64,000 bases of DNA from Telmatactis stephensoni (taxonomy: Eukaryota > Cnidaria > Anthozoa > Actiniaria > Isophelliidae), in contig JALIZF010001881.1 in NCBI GenBank assembly GCA_029948255.1, positions 62,001 to 126,000 on the forward strand. The letters run 5' to 3'. The position numbers and the translations under genes were made by a program. The notes under the pieces are model-generated. The model ran no database searches, was not told the DNA's origin, and saw only the letters and a program-made list of their open reading frames with translations. Every line of letters begins with the position of its first letter. Position 1 is the stretch's first letter. Positions 59,665 to 64,000 of the stretch are shown here, one piece after another.

Positions 59665-60822
59665 CTATTCAGTCTTAGGACGATCATCACCAGGGCATTT
59701 GATTGCAAACCATACCACAATTGCAATATTTATAACCAGCACTGCAAGCATAAGCAATATGCTATTTGCAAAGGTTGGGACTGCAAATGCTGAATGCTCA
59801 ATCAAGATTTTTCGTCTGGTATACATATCTGACCGGACGGCAAAGAAATCATCTAAAGCCCCAACTGCACATAGAACATGCATAAAGTGATGACTTTGGC
59901 CAAAGTAGTTGAACCAGCCAGGAATAAAACGCTCTGGAACTTTTGTGACATTGCTCAAAGCTGACACAAAGAAATATATGAACTGTCTTGTAAAGTACCT
60001 AAAAGCTACTGGGTTACAGTCTGTGACTCCATCGCATATTGCAACTCGCCACAAAAAAGGCAGAGTGTTGAAGACCCAAGAAAGCGTGTAAGTTCCTGTC
60101 CTTATGATAAATTTATGCTTAATCCAAGTATGTCGTGATGCACAACTCAAGTATGTCGATCCTGCTGAGAGCAAAGCTGCCACCCCAAGAAACAAAGAGG
60201 CTGATTTCATGAGGAAGAAATTCGTATTAACGGGCCTTGAATAAAAGAAAAAGACTTGAGCTGCTGTAAAAGTAAACGTACTAACAGCTGCATAGTCCAG
60301 GAAGAAGCAAATATGACGAGCCTTGAGAGAGACGCAGTTGAATAAGTGAGCCGTCGAGCTCATGATCAGCATACAAGAGATCCCCATGGCGAAGGCAAAC
60401 AAAGGGCAAACAAACGAGTCGTCTAGCGGATTGTTTACAGCAAAAACAGGTACACAGTACACCACAAATGCTACCACAGCAGCGAGATGGGACCATACAT
60501 TCACTGTTTCGTTATGAACTTCAAATAAACTTTTTGAACATTTACCAAGTGTACAGCCTGGTTGGCGGTACCCGTCTGTAATAAAAGGATCTCGAAACTC
60601 AGCTGGTACTTCTTGTTCTCTCAGCAAAAGTCGCCTGCTCTTTTCTGTATTATTGTTTAAAGTATATGCCCTAGAATCTACAGTCATGGTTGGAGTGTGT
60701 GGCTGGACTGAAGTGAGTCGAGGAGAAGAAAGAAAGCCGAAGTGCTTGTTCACTTGCTGGCGCCTCCGTGAATAACCGCATATTAAGGGAATATGGACTC
60801 TGGACTCAGGCCACGTGATCAA
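59665..60822 (-). CDS. PAQR-family seven-transmembrane receptor (second copy), single exon
   Basis: 385 residues from the first ATG, or 340 from the second (ATG at 60685-60687, MTVDSRAYTL), which matches the neighbour's length better. Motifs, numbered on the long form: DGYRQPGCTLGKCSKSLF, NETVNVWSH, SSTAHLFNCVS (His159), FFLDYAAVS (Asp176), and PERFIPGWFNYFGQSHHFMH (His311/312/315). Seven hydrophobic stretches follow the family pattern. It shares the intronless structure and motif spacing with 52209-53264 and is clearly a paralog, though diverged. The C-terminus is short and charged (KCPGDDRPKTE). Subclass and ligand are unknown. Confidence 0.9.
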   Translation of the reverse strand: MITWPESRVHIPLICGYSRRRQQVNKHFGFLSSPRLTSVQPHTPTMTVDSRAYTLNNNTEKSRRLLLREQEVPAEFRDPFITDGYRQPGCTLGKCSKSLFEVHNETVNVWSHLAAVVAFVVYCVPVFAVNNPLDDSFVCPLFAFAMGISCMLIMSSTAHLFNCVSLKARHICFFLDYAAVSTFTFTAAQVFFFYSRPVNTNFFLMKSASLFLGVAALLSAGSTYLSCASRHTWIKHKFIIRTGTYTLSWVFNTLPFLWRVAICDGVTDCNPVAFRYFTRQFIYFFVSALSNVTKVPERFIPGWFNYFGQSHHFMHVLCAVGALDDFFAVRSDMYTRRKILIEHSAFAVPTFANSILLMLAVLVINIAIVVWFAIKCPGDDRPKTE

Positions 60823-61424
60823 CTTTCGGTTTTTATTCTTTTTTTATTTTTTTATTTTAATACTTCTCAAATTGTAAGCCAGTTGAAAACAACTTCCTAT
60901 GAATAATTCCACCAATATAAATGTTCCGTTTGCTACTAAAAGAAAATGAAGAGATAGTATAATCTTAAAAAAATATGAAAAATTGATGAAGCAAACATAT
61001 GTCGGTGCTTGGAAAAATGCAAATAACTTTAAAAATTGTTCATTTCATTTATTTTGTTGTTATTTTTATTTTCATTTCAAATTATTTCATTTCATTTCAC
61101 TTCATTCATCCATTCATTTCATGTATTAAATTAACTCCACCGAAATGACACAATTCAGCTTCACACCTTTATCATCATCAGAGTGACAATCAATTTTCCC
61201 ACAGAAATTGAATCTGCCTATCAACTCTTTCAAAAGTATCAATTTGAAAACTTTTGATAGAAGTGACGGTTTTATCGGTAAACCAACCTTTAAACTTTAA
61301 AGTAACTGCTTTTGTATATAGTCATGAAAACAAAAATACTCTGACAAAAGTGGAACAAAATTCCACATATATAATAAAGACTAACAAAACAAAAATTTAC
61401 ATAACTACAACAAAAACAACTGAG

Positions 61425-61506
61425 CAACAACAACAACAACATCAACAACAACAAAGAATTATCTGTATGCACTTTAAATCAGCTTAAAGAAAGAAAGAAA
61501 GAACGA

Positions 61507-61586
<80 letters not shown>

Positions 61587-61650
61587 AAAAAAAAGATAAG
61601 AAAGAAACTGAAGAAAGAAAGAAAGAAAGAAGAAGAAGAAGGGGAGGGGG
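61425..61650. repeat. (CAA)n and (GAAA)n microsatellites
   Basis: CAA units at about 61425-61455, then GAAA/AGAA units from 61484 to about 61640 with few interruptions. Frames through them are low-complexity poly-Phe/Ser. Confidence 0.95.
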
Positions 61651-62087
61651 AATCAATGAATTACAATAATTGCAATAATACCAAATAATCTTTCGCAGTT
61701 CTAGCTTTGACAGGAGTCATGTACACGATTTCAAAGTCTTAGCGTATAGCAGAACCGACGACCAGTTATTAGAGCAGATTATGTTTCGTATGAGTATGTA
61801 ACGGACCGTGACGTGCTGTGGCCGTGTCAGTGCAACTAGCAGTGTTGTCGAAATCGGCTGCTATCACCGTGCCGTTTTCACTGCTTTGAGGTCTGCTTTG
61901 ACAAGCTGTGGCCGCAGCGTTGCCTAGCGACACCTAGGACAGCCCGATTGAGTATCCGCTGCCTCGCTTCGCCCTGCCCCGCCCCGCCCCGCCCGTTGTT
62001 CTTTGATTTAATAGTTTCCTTATCCCTTGGATCATAATCAATGAGCTTTTATCAGATATTTTTAAGTTCGCAAAACAGAAAAAGAAT

Positions 62088-62460
62088 TACCATATAGCTG
62101 GAACGAGCATGTTAAAATTAGGAAGACAGTGAAGTTTGAGGGAATTAAATCCAAAACTCGCCAGAATATGAATTTTTGAAAAGTGTGAATTTGTAAGAAA
62201 ACCTTTGCTGGTAGGCATCTCTTGCCTACCAGCGAATGTTTTCAAACAAAATTTCGATTTCGGAAAATTCCGGTATCTTCGTGAGTTTGAAAGTTACTTC
62301 ATTCAACTTCACAGTTTTACTAATTTTGACATGCTCTTTCCAGCTATGGTAATTATATTTCTGTACTGTGGCTTTTGGAAAATTCCAAAGGTCACACAGA
62401 AATATAATTACCATAGCTGGAAAGAGCACGTCAACTTAGTAAAACTATCCGGTTATCTCG
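62088..62460. repeat. Multiple inverted copies of an ATTACCATAGCTGGAAAGAGCA repeat
   Basis: A 33-bp exact inverted repeat (62332-62364 and 62396-62428). The left arm continues into a diverged inverted copy at 62088-62160, and another single copy lies at 32171-32230. A small hairpin GCTGGTAGGCATCTCTTGCC plus TACCAGC lies at about 62208-62235. Confidence 0.8.
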
Positions 62461-62563
62461 AGCAACTGCTATCTTGAGTTTTTGAATTCTCTAGATCTTT
62501 CGGCATCAGTTTTGCTCAACTAGCGGCCGCTTATTTGGTGATCTTCTTTTTTTCACCCTATAA

Positions 62564-63045
<482 letters not shown>

Positions 63046-63277
63046 AAGCTTTCGAAATAACAGGAAATAATATTTCGAGTTCGGGATAAAAGACCATAAA
63101 ACCGGAATAATAACTAGGACCCAGTCTCCACATTTTTCTGCGTAGAAGTTGAATCTTCATGCAAAACTGCGCAGTTGTCATAATAAGCTGAATGTTCAGT
63201 CTAAAATGCTGAAACAATTCATCCTTTGATCTTTTATTCGTCGAATAACACTGGATTAGTGCTACGAGCAGTCATAG

Positions 63278-63307
63278 ATGTCGATAACGACGGAATTTGG
63301 AAGTTTG
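63278..63307 (+). CDS. Possible first coding exon of a plus-strand gene at the right edge
   Basis: ATG opens 10 codons (MSITTEFGSL) and meets a strong GTAAGT donor. The next exon would lie beyond or near the right edge, which is AT-rich and shows no clear exon. The only evidence is an ATG and a donor at short distance. Confidence 0.2.
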
Positions 63308-64000
63308 GTAAGTATAACTTCACATCAAGTGTTGTAATGTGATTTCAGTGGTTGCACCTTTTGAGTGGGAGTAAGTTAAGTTAGTTATGTTTTAGCATTT
63401 CTACCACATCCTATTGAAGGGATTTATTTTTACAAATTTAAAATGAGATTATTTAAATACTAAGCAGCGGGTAGTAGGTATTGTACTGAATGAATGAAGA
63501 ACTCGATCGTATGTCTTGACCTATCCTATGGTTTGTGACACTTCCGTTTTGAAAAAGATTCTGACATTGACCAGTCAGTTTTGAGTTTGTTTCATATCTG
63601 TACCAAAATGCGCTACTACGAATAAGTAAAATTAGATCTTATATCGTGAATATTTACTGTATTTTTTTACTGATAATAATAATAATCGTCTATAGTTCAT
63701 TGCTCTTAATATTCTTATCTGAGAATATATTGTTTGCTTGCAACGTATTGGATTTCAAATTATTCAGCTTTATTGAATATTTAGTTATTTTATCCTCTGC
63801 CTAAATTTAATGGTACATTGTACAAAATACAGTGTTAATGGTAATGCTGTGTACAAATAAGTTCCTTTGTTATTAAAGGTCAAACTCTAAAAATATGAAA
63901 TTGATGCTGAGATATGATACGTGTATCTGTGTTTTTTAAAACAACAATTTGTTAATATTATTCTTTTTCAATAGTAAGCTTTTTTTTAAATATTCTTTTT

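Noticed and set aside
61474..61656. Phe/Ser-rich frame
   Set aside because: Translation of a (GAAA)n microsatellite.

Overview
The window looks like nuclear DNA of an intron-rich, AT-rich invertebrate. Most likely it is a cnidarian, perhaps an anthozoan (coral or sea anemone). The reasons are short exons with GT-AG junctions, tRNA-headed SINEs, a jockey/CR1-like LINE, very many small fold-back (MITE-like) elements, and anoctamin and membrane-progestin-receptor (PAQR) genes. The species cannot be fixed from the sequence. Every gene I can support is read from the minus strand.

The left two thirds hold two head-to-tail anoctamin (TMEM16) genes. Gene B starts near 9.77 kb and runs off the left edge; only its N-terminal exons are present (237-9770). 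Gene A runs from 40256 down to its stop at 14902. I rebuilt 33 coding exons for it, with every junction GT-AG and every phase matching, giving about 1193 residues. Its first third encodes three tandem PDZ domains, and these are spliced in frame onto a complete anoctamin (cytosolic dimerisation domain, transmembrane pore region, calcium-site acidic residues). A PDZ(x3)-anoctamin fusion is an architecture I do not know from any described anoctamin, and it is the main discovery candidate. Each PDZ is built from the same three-exon cassette with identical intron phases, so the array grew by cassette duplication. Gene B lacks the PDZ part and has a short Tyr/Asn/Asp-rich leader at the corresponding place.

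The introns of gene A are full of mobile DNA. A 5'-truncated LINE (about 2.9 kb, RT reading frame intact) is nested inside a terminal-inverted-repeat element whose end lies a few bases from a splice acceptor. A SINE tail abuts a splice donor. A 29-bp duplication doubles the donor of the first coding exon. A perfect 94-bp palindrome lies about 100 bp upstream of that exon. Minisatellites fill parts of introns in both genes.

From 43.7 to 52.2 kb I see mostly repeats and fold-back elements, with one orphan coding-like exon near 46.7 kb. The right part holds two single-exon PAQR-family seven-transmembrane genes (52209-53264 and 59665-60822). Between them lies a two-exon gene for mitochondrial small-subunit ribosomal protein mS38/AURKAIP1 (55381-56679). 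The last 3 kb is mainly microsatellites and inverted repeats, with a possible plus-strand first exon at 63278.

The anoctamin pair forms one functional theme: calcium-regulated ion or lipid transport at a membrane, with one paralog carrying its own PDZ scaffold. The PAQR and mS38 genes look functionally unrelated neighbours.
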